Source of the DNA: Asterochloris sp. CNOR1
Lineage: Eukaryota > Chlorophyta > Trebouxiophyceae > Trebouxiales > Trebouxiaceae
NCBI GenBank assembly: GCA_963969365.1
Contig: OZ017760.1
Location: 2,232,001-2,296,000 of the forward strand
DNA: 64,000 nt
Direction: 5' to 3'
Shown here one piece after another: positions 54,919 to 64,000 of the stretch. Within the stretch, counting starts at the first letter, position 1, and every line of letters starts with the position of its first letter. Made by a program: the position numbers and the translations under genes. The notes beneath the pieces are model-generated. The model saw only the letters and a list, made by a program, of their open reading frames with translations, searched no databases and was not told where the DNA came from.

Positions 54919-57900
54919 ATGGCAAGCCTCATACGCTGTCCAGTTGGCACTCTGCTTTGCCTGGCATCCCTGCTCCTCAGCTGCAGCAGCGGCCTGCCCC
55001 TGTACAGTGGCGCCAGGCCCCGCCCCCACCCCGCAGGCTCCAACGCCAGCTTCAGCTCTGCAGCTGCCCTGCGCAGCAATGCAGGCAGGGGTCCCCAGAG
55101 GTTCCTGGCAGTCCCCCTTCCTGGCTCCAAGTATGTCTGGGCTGCCCTGCTGGTGTTGCAGTGCTCTGAAATCATGCGGGCACGTGCAAGTGTAAGACTG
55201 ACAGACTGACCCTGAGGTGTGTCTCTCCTTGGGCAGCAATGCGCTGCATGCTGCTGCCCAAGTGGTGGTTGTGACACAGGAGATCCAATCTGTGCAGGAG
55301 CCACTACATCCAGTTTGCAGTTGTGATCAAGGAGCTGGTGCAGCGCGGCCACCATGTGAAGGTGGGCAAATTCTGCTGAAGTCTGTGGGCTGGAGCTCTG
55401 CGCTTGTGTTAGGGCTTGCGCATCCCTTCCCGGGTGCGGTGGGAGCATGACCAGCTCCCAGCTCGCTGAGCATCTGGCAATGCAGGTTGCTTCACGGTTG
55501 AAAATCTGCCAGTTGGCTGTCTGGCGACCAAGAAACCTTGCTGCCCTCCAGCAGCCTTCCACATCTCTTCTTTGCAATGCACATGCCCTGACAGCTGCCA
55601 ACATGCGGCAGAGTCAACTGCTTGGGGCACTGCAGAACTCCAGTGGAAGCTTGATGGAAGCCATCCCCTTGTGTCCTGACCTGTTGCCTCTGCCTTCAGG
55701 TGGTCTGCACACAGGGTGACGCTGACAACATGCTGCCCTCAATGGGCCTGGCTGCCCACCCCAACATCTCAACAGCCCGCTTCAACCTCCAGATGGACTT
55801 TTCAGTGCATCGGCAGGCCTTGCGCAAGACCAGGAGCATGCCTCCGATTGCAGTATTCAGCGTCTTTGGGTAAGTGCCTGTAGCTCCACTTCCAGAGACC
55901 TTACTGCATGCCTCCTGAATCACCTGCTTGCCCTTTGCACCAGACTGCTGTCAAACCTGAGCAGCTGGCACTCGAGCCATCTGCAACCATGTGGGTTTGC
56001 TCTACACCTAGCCATCTCAGATTGCAAGGGCTTCTGTAGTGCCTGCAGCACTGCATGTCTCTGAACACACGATGCAGGCAGGCACACTTGACAGGCCCCC
56101 TGCCAGTTGAACAATTCCAGTGCCACTGAGGTCATTCGGTCATGTGCATGCAGCTTTGCCTCCTACACTGGCGACATGTTGACTAACACAGAGCTTATGA
56201 AGGAGCTCAAGGTGTGCCATCAAGGGTGTCATTGATGACTGCTGCTTTGCTGTGGTGGTGAGACCCTGCCCACGATGTGATGTCCCAGCAACGGCAGTTC
56301 CCAGATTGGCCGGTGCCCTCACGTGGGGCTTTCTGGGATGTTGCAGGACTTCCAGGCCAACCTGGTGCTGACTGACTACCCTTTCCTGGCTGGAGAGGCG
56401 TTGGCTGATGCCTTGGACGTTCCTCATGGTACAATGAGCATCATCGTCCCCGTGAGTCCTAGGAAAAGAAACTGTCACCATGTAACACATGCATCCAAGA
56501 TACTTACAGTATAGTATATCAAAGCACGTGAGCAATGCTGTGCAGCTCTGCTAGACCAACGTACCGTGCCGCACATGCAGTGATCACCACAGCTTTTGCA
56601 TGAGGCAGCAAGCAATCCCCAATATGTGACCTTTCCCTACAGGCGTTCCCCGTGTGTCATGAGCGCTCCAACTTGGCCCGGCTGCCAGTCGGCTCCCTGC
56701 CCACTTTTGGGACAGCCTACCCTGTGGCCATGGTAAGTCCCCTCAAGATGCACTGGTGACACCTCAGTCTTTGCTGCACGCGCTTGGTCTTAGTCCTGGA
56801 GCTTGCCGAGAAGGACTCCATGCTTCAGGCCCTCAGGATGACGGCCAAGCTGATGCAATTGCCTTGATTTTGGAGCTATGCCTACATCTGTTGACTTCTG
56901 AGGGGTGTTATGTGGCCCTGCCAGGGAGTGCATTGCCTTCAATGCAGGCCAACATCAGCTGGTCAGCTGCAGACACTGTTGCAGCGTGTGTCTCCAGGAG
57001 GAGCGCCTTGCCGTGGAACTCAGCCACCACAAGTGCTGTCGCAGATATTGAGGCAGCCTGTGCATGCCTCCAGGATCGCCCTGCCCTCACACAAGGCCAA
57101 CACCAGTTACCCGTTGTGTTGCAGACGCTGCGGCAGCGCGTCTGGAATTGGGTGCAAGGGCAGAGGCAGGTCTGGCGGTACCGCCTCTCGATGGTGCCCC
57201 GAGTCAAGGCTCAGAACTGGTGCGGCACCAGCTTGGTTACCTGCATTGCATGCTGTTTGTCCCAGGCCTGCTGCTTGCACACTGTGGCAGGAGAGCCTTC
57301 GACCACATTTCAAGTGCGTGCACACTGTGTGCTACAGGGATGCATTCAACATCTCACAGCGTTTTAGAGAGGCCTGTCCCGTCCTGATCCATGACGATTG
57401 GGCTGTTGCAGCGATGCCCTACCATCTGCACCCCAGGTCAGACACTTCCCAGCACATGCTGGCCACTGACCTTCAGCAGGACAGTGCCAAGTTGCTAGCC
57501 TGTGCTTGCCACCGACCCTCCGCAGGGGCCTGTCAATTTTGACAGTGGTGGCACAGGCTTGCGACCTGTTAATTTACTGCTGAAGGTCCTCATCGTCAAC
57601 ATGCAGTGTACCAACAGTTCGCCAGCCTGTGCCTGAAAGCCTATCTCTCCTGGAGGCTTCCCTGCCAGTTCGTGCTTGTTGCAGACCCCCAAGAGGGAAC
57701 CATCATTTTGCCGGCTTGGAGACACAAATTGCAAGCTACATACGCTGGCCCGATGCTGCCAGCCCCCCCCTCCCCGTGCCATTGTTCTGATCAAGCTGCA
57801 CAGCATCTGCATGCAGGCTGCCTGGCATCACCTGCGCAGACCCAGCAGTAAGACACTTGATGTCCTCTCCTGCAGGGCCACTGTGACTGGGGCCATCACT

Positions 57901-59682
57901 GCTGAGGCCCCTCAGCCCCTGCCAGCAGACCTGGAGGCATTCGTGCAGTCTGCAGGGGAGGCTGGCGTTGTGTTTGCAAGCCTGGGGTGCTCAGGCCTTG
58001 CAGGTGAGCAGCGGCCCAGGCTCCTGCTGCTGACCCTGGCTGCAAGGCGCTGCATTTACTGCTCACTTACACGGCCTGGTTGCACCCTCAGGCCTGGAAC
58101 CAGATGTAGCACAACCAAGTCTTGGGCCCTGCTCACATGTTCAGGTCTGTGCTGCTTGACCACACACACCCATACTTCTTTGCTCTGTCTGCTGCAGAGG
58201 TGCATGAGCTGAAGGCCATCCGGGACGCCCTGGCAGCCATCGCGCCCACCAAGGCCATCTGGAAGCTGCACCCCACCGACCTCATATCGCTGAAGGAGCG
58301 GAACGTCAGCCTGGACATCCCCGCCAACGTCCTTGTCACGCCCTTTGCCCCCCAGAACAGCCTGCTGGGGCACCCCCAGATGCGCGCGTTCCTCACACAG
58401 GGCGGCACCAACAGCTTCCTGGAGGTGGGCATGCGCCCTCTGCTGGGCTGTGCACAGTGCTGCTCCGCCTCACAGCAGCATGGGTGCACCACAGTGAGTC
58501 TGCTTGCTGCTTCCTGCTCTGTTTGCTGCCTGAGCTGTGCTAGGTGCTCTTGCTGGCAACATCAAGAGCTGCACCATAGGCTGTACAGCAGGGCAAGGCA
58601 GTTTATATTGCTGTGCCAGACTCACGGGCTTGTCCTCAAGCTCAGTCTGGGACCTGGCTCCCCTGCAGGCTGCCTGGCATGGCCAGCCCATCGTGGGCCT
58701 CCCACTCATGCTGGAGCAGCCAGACAACGTTGCCCGTGCAGAAGAGCAGGTGCGCCAAACATGTGTGCAGGCCTGAGATTCCTCAGCTCGCCCACACTGC
58801 CAAGCATCCCTTGCAGAGCTCGCAAATCTTGTCTGCAGTTCCAGCATTTCTGCCGCTTCACATGGAAATCCCCTGCTAGGATGAGGTCTGCCCAGCATGC
58901 TCACACTGTCGAGCACACTCTGCAGGGCTGGGGCCTGCGAGTCGATTACAAACGCTTGGAGCAGGAGCCACACCTGTTGCGCGAGGCGCTAACATGGGTG
59001 TTGGGGGACCCTGCTTACAGCAGGGTCGCCCAGCAGAAGTCCCAGCTGCTGCAAGCACACAGCCGCCATCCCAGGCAGCGGGCTGCAGGTGATATGTCTG
59101 TGCTCAGGGTGGTTGCGAGCACTCACTATAACCAAGTTTTCCCTTGAATTTCACAAGAGGAGCATGGCTGACCCTGCGTCCCATCTGCATGAAACAGCGA
59201 CCCTCCTCCAGGTGTGAACGCACCTTAATTGAGTGTGAGAGCATAGTAAGTTGGCAGATGTTGCTTGCTGGCATGGAGTTGCTGCCCTACTATATATCAC
59301 TGATCTGTTGCGCCGCTTGTGCAGATGCCCTGGAGCATGCAGCTTGGACTGGCTGCCAGCATCTGCAGTCCCCAGCAAGGTCAGCAACTGGGTCAGTGTG
59401 CTGTTCTGATGTCCAACATGCTGCAACTTGCAGCAACGATCCAGATTTGTGAGTCCTGTCACCTTCTGCTTGACGTTCAAGTCGCCTATGGAATGAAGCC
59501 CGCTTTGTTGCTGCAGGGACCAGCACTGGTTCACACGCAACTTGTGGGACCTGCGCTTGACAATTGCCAGTATTACATCTGTGGCAGCAGCAGCCACAGG
59601 TGTGATGAGCTACAAATGTGCTTGCATGCTAGCAACAAATCTTCCTGCTGTTTACCAGTGGCGGTGGTCTATGTACACCTGA
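54919..59682 (+). CDS. UDP-glycosyltransferase, animal-type membrane form, copy 2
   Basis: Fourteen phase-consistent exons: 54919-55130, 55298-55361, 55700-55869, 56154-56211, 56347-56451, 56643-56732, 57125-57219, 57338-57436, 57876-58003, 58198-58424, 58669-58749, 58926-59088, 59325-59379, 59517-59682; 570 residues, the same total as copy 1. Signal peptide (LLCLASLLLSCSSG), QRGHHVK, DFQANLVLTDYPF, LIHDDWAVA, FAPQNSLLGHP, FLTQGGTNSF, HGQPIVGLPLMLEQPDN and C-terminal anchor (LTIASITSVAAAATGVMSY). Exon 10 differs from its UGT1 counterpart at only a few residues; exon 3 is two codons shorter. It has one extra intron (55131-55297, after GSK) where copy 1 is continuous. Tandem head-to-tail duplicate of UGT1; substrate unknown. 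Confidence 0.94.
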
Positions 59683-60463
59683 AGAAAGAGATCCTCGGGC
59701 ACTGATGACTGCAAGCTTCGCCAGCCAATAACTCTAGAGTGACCCACGCAGAGCAAGAGCCCTTCGGAAAGTACTGGCAAAGAAAGCTTCACCATCAGCT
59801 GGTCAATGTCTGTGACCACGCTCCGTGCTTGCTGCTTAAGCTTTCACACAGCCTGGTACCACCGCTTTGCTTGTCAACTGTCAAGCGGGGGCCTGCTTCA
59901 AGCTGAGGTTCACTAGGAAGCTTGAAACCGAGGAGACACTAGCTTGCTTCGGGCTGGGGCGCGCTCTGCAGCCAGCCGCAAGACGCGAGCAGATCGTACA
60001 CCCTGCACAGCAGCGTCCACTGTCAGGCACGTCAAGGGAAGCAGCACACAGTCTAGCACATCAGAGTCCTGCAAGACCTCAACTGCACGCCAGCAGCGGC
60101 GCCCACTCCTTCCATGCACGTATGGCTGCACTGAAGGCACACCACACGAATTGAGAAAAGGACAGGACCCCGCCAGCTGCAGGAGCTGCATCATGCTGAG
60201 CCATACATGAATCGTGCCAGGCAAAGCAGCATTTGCCTGCCACGCGCCAACTAGTGCGCTGCGGACGCATTTGTCGGCCCATACATTGTCCAGGCAAACG
60301 AAGCCCTATGCTATCATTCCAATGACAAGACAGGCACTCAATTTCCCCTGCTGCGTTTGCAGAGCGCCATGTACTGTTCCTCACATTGTGTCCAAGACCA
60401 GGGCTGAGCTGCCTTCTGCAGACCATGCTGGCTGCACATCAAACTGCTGGGCCCCAGACTCAC
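59683..60463. other. Convergent region, UGT2 (+) and ADA2 (-) 3' ends
   Basis: The last ADA2 exon (end of the SWIRM domain) should lie here because exon 60464-60612 ends inside a codon. I could not find it with confidence. No other gene seen. Confidence 0.5.
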
Positions 60464-63456
60464 TTGACAGCTCTGGCAGCGTCGAGGCGGAAGAACCCCT
60501 TGGCCTCTGCCCGCGGCAGGCATCCCCGGCGCTGGGCGTCCCGCAGCATGAGCGCCTTGAGCTCCAGGTAGTGAGCAGGCAGCAGGCGGGCACTCGCGCA
60601 CAGCTCGCGCTCCTGCAGCAAAGCACTACAGAGATTCCAGGATCCCACACAGGCGTGCAGGGTGACATGACACTGTCTATGGCACCGGCGCATTCTCTTG
60701 CAGCAACATCTCAGTGATGCAGGCGTGAGGATTTTCAGGTGATCGCTTGTGACCTCCAGATACTGGGCAGGCAGCAGACGGGCAGTCGTGCACAGCTCGA
60801 GCTCATGCACCAGAACACCCCTAGAGGGGCACTGCTGTGTACATGTAGTCCAAGCAGGCAGGAGCACACGCCTGCAAACCCTCTGCCTTACCCTGCCGGT
60901 CAGCAGCGCTGCCCCTGGAAGGGTGCTGCTGTCCAACAAGAAAGAGAAAAGGGGTGTTGCGCATGCCTGACACGCTCCGCCTCACCCTGCCAATCAGTAG
61001 CTCCACCCCCGGAAGGGCGCTGATGTCCAGAGCGACCCCCCGGCGTGCCCGCCAGGCAGCCAGGGCAGGGGCCGTGCTCCGGTGCTCCGCAGGCCTGGCG
61101 GCCGGCCCACCTGCAGCTGCCGTGGCCCGGGAGAAGCTGCCGCTGGTGCGCAGCAGGTCGCGGGACCCCAGGCTTGGGGTGCCTGCCAGGGTGGCGGCCT
61201 GCAGGGTTTAAGACGGGGGACACCTCAAGTCAAGTGCCAGGCTATGCCAGATGCTTGTGCAAAGCAACGGGAGCCCAGCAAGAGGGCCAGCCTGCTCAGA
61301 AACACAGGCCTGAGGGTGTTGAGTTAAGTGCATGTCACATGTGCCAGGTTATACCACATATCTGCGCAGAACTGCCTGACCTCAGCAAGAGGGTCAGCCT
61401 GCTCGGCAACGCTAAACATCCTGGGGGTGTTTAATTTGTTGGCCCTCAAACATACCATGGCAGCACCACATACCTTCACAGAGCAGCCTGACCTTGGGTA
61501 GAGGGTCAGCCTGCTCAAAAACACCAGCTTGAGGGTACCAACATGATTGCACCGCTCACCTGTGCGAAGGCGCCGGAGCCCAGCGAGAGGCCTGTCTCCA
61601 GCGGTGCCCCTAGCCGCCGACGCTCCCCCTCGTGGTGCACCTCCGCCTCTGCCAATGTGCGCACGCCCGCACGGCGCACATGGCACAGCTCCTGCAAGAC
61701 AAGGAGAAGCCACCTTTCAGCCTGTGCACTTCACTGGACTGCACTGCGCCCAGCAAGCCCTCAGTCCAGAGTGGAGGCCAGCTGAAAGGCAGCCCACCTG
61801 TACGAACATGCATTTAGAGCTGTTGCGCAGCCCTCTCAACCTCTCAAGCCTGCACACTGCTGGGTTCACAAACTGAATCTGTCAAGTGCAGCTAAGGCCC
61901 TCATCGGTGCCCTGCACCTCTGGATTTTGCGTATCGCCAACCTCATACACTGGAGTCAGTCAGGCACAGCAGGGGCTGTGACCCTTGCTCTGCACTTTGC
62001 ATCCTCATCCATGCTGCTCAACATGTACCACGTGCAGCAGGTGCCCTTACTTGGATGCGCACCCTCATCCTGTGTTTGCACATTTGTCACAGCTCAGCTG
62101 CACACAAATCCAGTGCCAGCAAGAAGCTGGTTCACAAGGCACGCCTTCACCTGGCCAGGCCACATGCATGCACACACCCAGCCCTAAACCTCGTGCCTAC
62201 CTGAATGCATGCCCTCCAAGCCACATGCAGGCACATACCCAGCTTTGGACCTCATGCACACCTGAATGCGTGCCCTCAGCCTGTGCTCTGCCAGCAGCCC
62301 CTCCTCCAAGCGCTCCTGCTCTTCCTTCCCCTGATACTGAGCCAGAGCACGCAGGCGAGCCACCAGGAGCCTCTCTGCAGGGGTGCGCCTGCAACAGTGC
62401 GCGAAGAGCTGAGCCACAAAGGCGGCAACTGTTCAATTGGAGCCAGAAAGAGGTTATATACTCTTGAGTATGGGCCAGCAGGTTCTCCTCCAGGCCCTCT
62501 TGCTCGCAACCCCTTCCTGTTGGGCCAGCCTGCGCATGCAAGCCACCAGAATGCAGGTCTGGCAGACAGCTTGAGCAGCTGAGCCCCACCTTCTGTCCAG
62601 CAGCTGCTGCTGCTTGATGTTGGTCAGCCCGCGCTGGATGCAGAAGTCCCGCCGCCGCTCCCGCTCTGTCAGACGTGCGTTGTAGATGTCCATCAGCTTC
62701 ATTTTCTCTTCCATCTCCTCCTGCAGCAGGATCATATGACCATATATGCTGTGGTCGTGACACGATTGATGTCTCAACGTAGCCTTCATGATGGTGTGTT
62801 CAGGGTGGAGGTGACACTGCAGGATAGCTGCACTGTTGGAACGGCGGCTCTTGTAGTACTAGCATCTTACTGGCCCAGTGGAAACCATAAGCTAGGGCAC
62901 AATGACCGACCTTGGAGTCGTCCTCCTTGAACTCCATCTCTGCCACCAGCAGCTCAGCCTCGTTGTCATACTCTGGGTCAAACTCAGCCCGCTTGATGTG
63001 GAACCCGGTCAGCTGCTGAAGCTCTGAGGCAGCCTGCAGGGAGTGAACCTGGACTCAAACAACTTTCTGAGGCCAGTGTGGGAGCTGTGAGCGTGTGGCA
63101 AATTTAGCTGGTGAAGCAATCAAGGAAATCTGCCCGCCTGATATGAATCTCTTTGGGCCTGCAGCTCCGAGCGGCCTTCAGGGGAGCACTGCCTACCCCG
63201 TCCTGCCTCCTGTTACCCAGCCGTGCCTGTCTCAAGCAGAACATCAAAGCCCTCACCTTGACCTCAGGATCTTTACTCTGCTTGCCCTGCACCAGTTTGC
63301 CGCGACCGCTGGCGGCGGTAGTGGCATCTGCAGCCGTCGGCGCCAAGGGCGTGGCTGCAGAGGCCTCTGCCATGGTGTGTATGCGGAGAGCCCCCGCGGC
63401 CTCGTGGGGCAGCCCATTGTCAAGTGGCCCGGCTGGTGCCTTGCTAGAGACCTGAC
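60464..63456 (-). CDS. ADA2: Transcriptional adaptor ADA2, central and SWIRM part (partial)
   Basis: Subunit of the SAGA-type Gcn5 histone acetyltransferase complex in the nucleus. Seven phase-consistent exons: 63257-63456, 62911-63033, 62590-62720, 62262-62388, 61560-61691, 60986-61198, 60464-60612. Diagnostic text: EFDPEYDNEAELLVAEMEFK; LMDIYNARLTERERRRDF, then CIQRGL; RRTPAERLLVARLRALAQY; ELCHVRRAGVRTLAEAE; and the SWIRM start GVELLIGRERELCASARLLP, then AHYLELK. These match the ADA2 order after the SANT domain. The N-terminal ZZ zinc finger and SANT domain are not in the window, so the gene continues past the right edge. A long Ala/Gly/Ser insert (AGTPSLGSRDLL to WRARRG) precedes SWIRM. 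The terminal exon is not found. Confidence 0.93.
60740..60950 (-). repeat. Echoes of two ADA2 exon edges
   Basis: On the minus strand, about 60950-60880 reads STLPGAALLTGRVRQ against SALPGVELLIGRVRR at the end of exon 60986-61198. About 60815-60740 reads ELELCTTARLLPAQYLEV against ERELCASARLLPAHYLEL at the start of exon 60464-60612. Both copies lie in the intron between these exons. Confidence 0.88.
61273..61545 (+). repeat. Three-copy tandem repeat in an ADA2 intron
   Basis: agcaagagggccagcctgct (about 61276), agcaagagggtcagcctgct (61385) and gtagagggtcagcctgctca (61498), each followed by aacac- or aacgc- text and ctgagggtg or a similar end; spacing about 110-115 bp. Confidence 0.85.
62045..62262 (+). 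repeat. Echoes of an ADA2 exon end
   Basis: The true exon edge at 62260 reads acctgaatgcgtgccctcag. Copies: cttggatgcgcaccctcatc (about 62050) and acctgaatgcatgccctcca (62201), the latter followed by ccacatgcaggcacataccc. Confidence 0.75.
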
Positions 63457-63720
63457 CTGCAGCAGTTGTGAGAAATGTCACAGACAGCTGCTTGGGTGCT
63501 GGCGTGCTGTGAAGTTCACAAAGCCCTGCTGCCTCTTGTGGCAGGCACTGGTCATCCAGCAGCCCCGCATGTGGCTTAGAAGACGCTTGTTCAGCAGCAA
63601 CAGAGGATGGCAGGCGTAGACAGATGCAGGGGTGCTGGCTGAAAAGAATTCTGCAGTGCTGTGGCATCATAGAGCCCCTGCTGCCTCATAGGGCAGGCCA
63701 TTGTCTATGAATTGCCTAGA
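63380..63720 (-). repeat. Three related copies around an ADA2 exon
   Basis: On the minus strand three stretches read (L)DNGLPHEAAGALR (63381-63425, inside the called exon), LDDQCLPQEAAGLCE (about 63509-63560) and IDNGLPYEAAGAL followed by a stop (about 63660-63710). Only the first is kept as exon; the other two lie upstream of its acceptor. Confidence 0.8.
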
Positions 63721-64000
63721 TTGAGAATCTTGATTCCTCTTCCATATAGGCCATGGGGCAGCCCTGAGACATTGCCGCCTGGCAGCGCAAGGACAGTGTA
63801 GCTGCATCGGAGCTTGTGGGTGTGGAGCTGCAAGAGGTCAGCGGAGCAGCTGGCGGCACAGTGTCTGGGCACAGATATGGCAACTGCAGGGCCCCCCTCA
63901 AGCTTGAAGGCCACTCCAGGGAGGTCACAGTCACAAAAGGCAGGCTGGACACTTGCGGTGGGAGCCTCGCTGCGGCAATCACCAACCCCTGCAACAGCTT
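63457..64000. other. ADA2 intron and unresolved upstream sequence to the window edge
   Basis: Besides the two echoes at 63509-63710, a minus-strand frame (63705-63914, FKLEGGPAVAISV) is open, but it matches no part of ADA2 I can recognise. SANT and ZZ exons must lie further right. Confidence 0.4.

Noticed and set aside
60053-60224. Minus-strand stretch VWLSMMQLLQLAG as the last ADA2 exon
   Set aside because: Its position is right, but the residues do not match the ADA2 C-terminus (helix with YDxL) and no acceptor gives the required phase.
1-64000. CRISPR arrays, rRNA, tRNA, complete transposons
   Set aside because: No spacer-type repeats, no recognisable rRNA text, no tRNA cloverleaf I could confirm by eye, and no transposase or reverse-transcriptase motifs. 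The arrays present are minisatellites without unique spacers.

Overview
The window is nuclear DNA of a eukaryote, most likely a green alga (Chlorophyta; a trebouxiophyte-like or chlorophyte-like genome is my inference). The reasons are GC-rich sequence, many short exons joined by GT-AG introns with very frequent ctgcag acceptors, a tryptophan synthase beta chain carrying a plastid-transit-like N-terminus, a plant-type endosulfine motif, an LEA-like stress protein and animal-type UDP-glycosyltransferases. Nothing looks bacterial or organellar, and I recognise no rRNA, tRNA or CRISPR array. Gene models were built by hand: exon edges were chosen so that family motifs join and splice phases agree.

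Layout. 1-1250 (+): 3' end of a gene whose product ends in repeated basic TRRKA motifs. 1975-12473 (+): an ERMP1-like M28 metallopeptidase with at least 17 recognisable coding exons. 13973-14172 (-): an endosulfine/ARPP-19-type exon beside a long inverted repeat. 15453-29186 (+): a very large Ser/Pro-rich protein with C-terminal membrane segments, unidentified, carrying an in-frame exon duplication and a 77-bp minisatellite in an intron. 29798-30962 (-): a Yippee-like zinc protein. 31429-36264 (-): plastid tryptophan synthase beta, complete in 10 exons. 37858-40827 (+): a DUF1989 (urea-carboxylase-associated family) protein. 41208-43431 (-): an LEA-like protein, complete in 4 exons. 44141-45066 (+): a small secreted CFEM-domain protein, complete in 3 exons. 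46141-47235 (-): an F-box/leucine-rich-repeat protein. 48379-54044 and 54919-59682 (+): two tandem UDP-glycosyltransferase genes, each 570 residues. 60464-63456 (-): the middle and C-terminal part of transcriptional adaptor ADA2.

The most unusual feature is not one gene. In almost every multi-exon gene, introns contain one to four decayed copies of the neighbouring exon edge (a splice site plus roughly 20-70 bp of exon), usually in tandem and once inverted about 3 kb away. I call these 'exon-edge echoes'. One such duplication in the large unknown gene has produced a second functional exon in frame. The echoes suggest that local duplication across splice junctions builds introns and exons in this genome. 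Other highlights are a CFEM domain with the full eight-cysteine spacing in an apparent alga, intron presence/absence between the tandem UGT genes, several apparent GC-AG introns, and a 123-bp-arm hairpin.

The genes do not form a pathway. They are independent nuclear genes on both strands, with divergent pairs (trpB/DUF1989, LEA/CFEM, the F-box region/UGT1) and one tandem duplicate pair.
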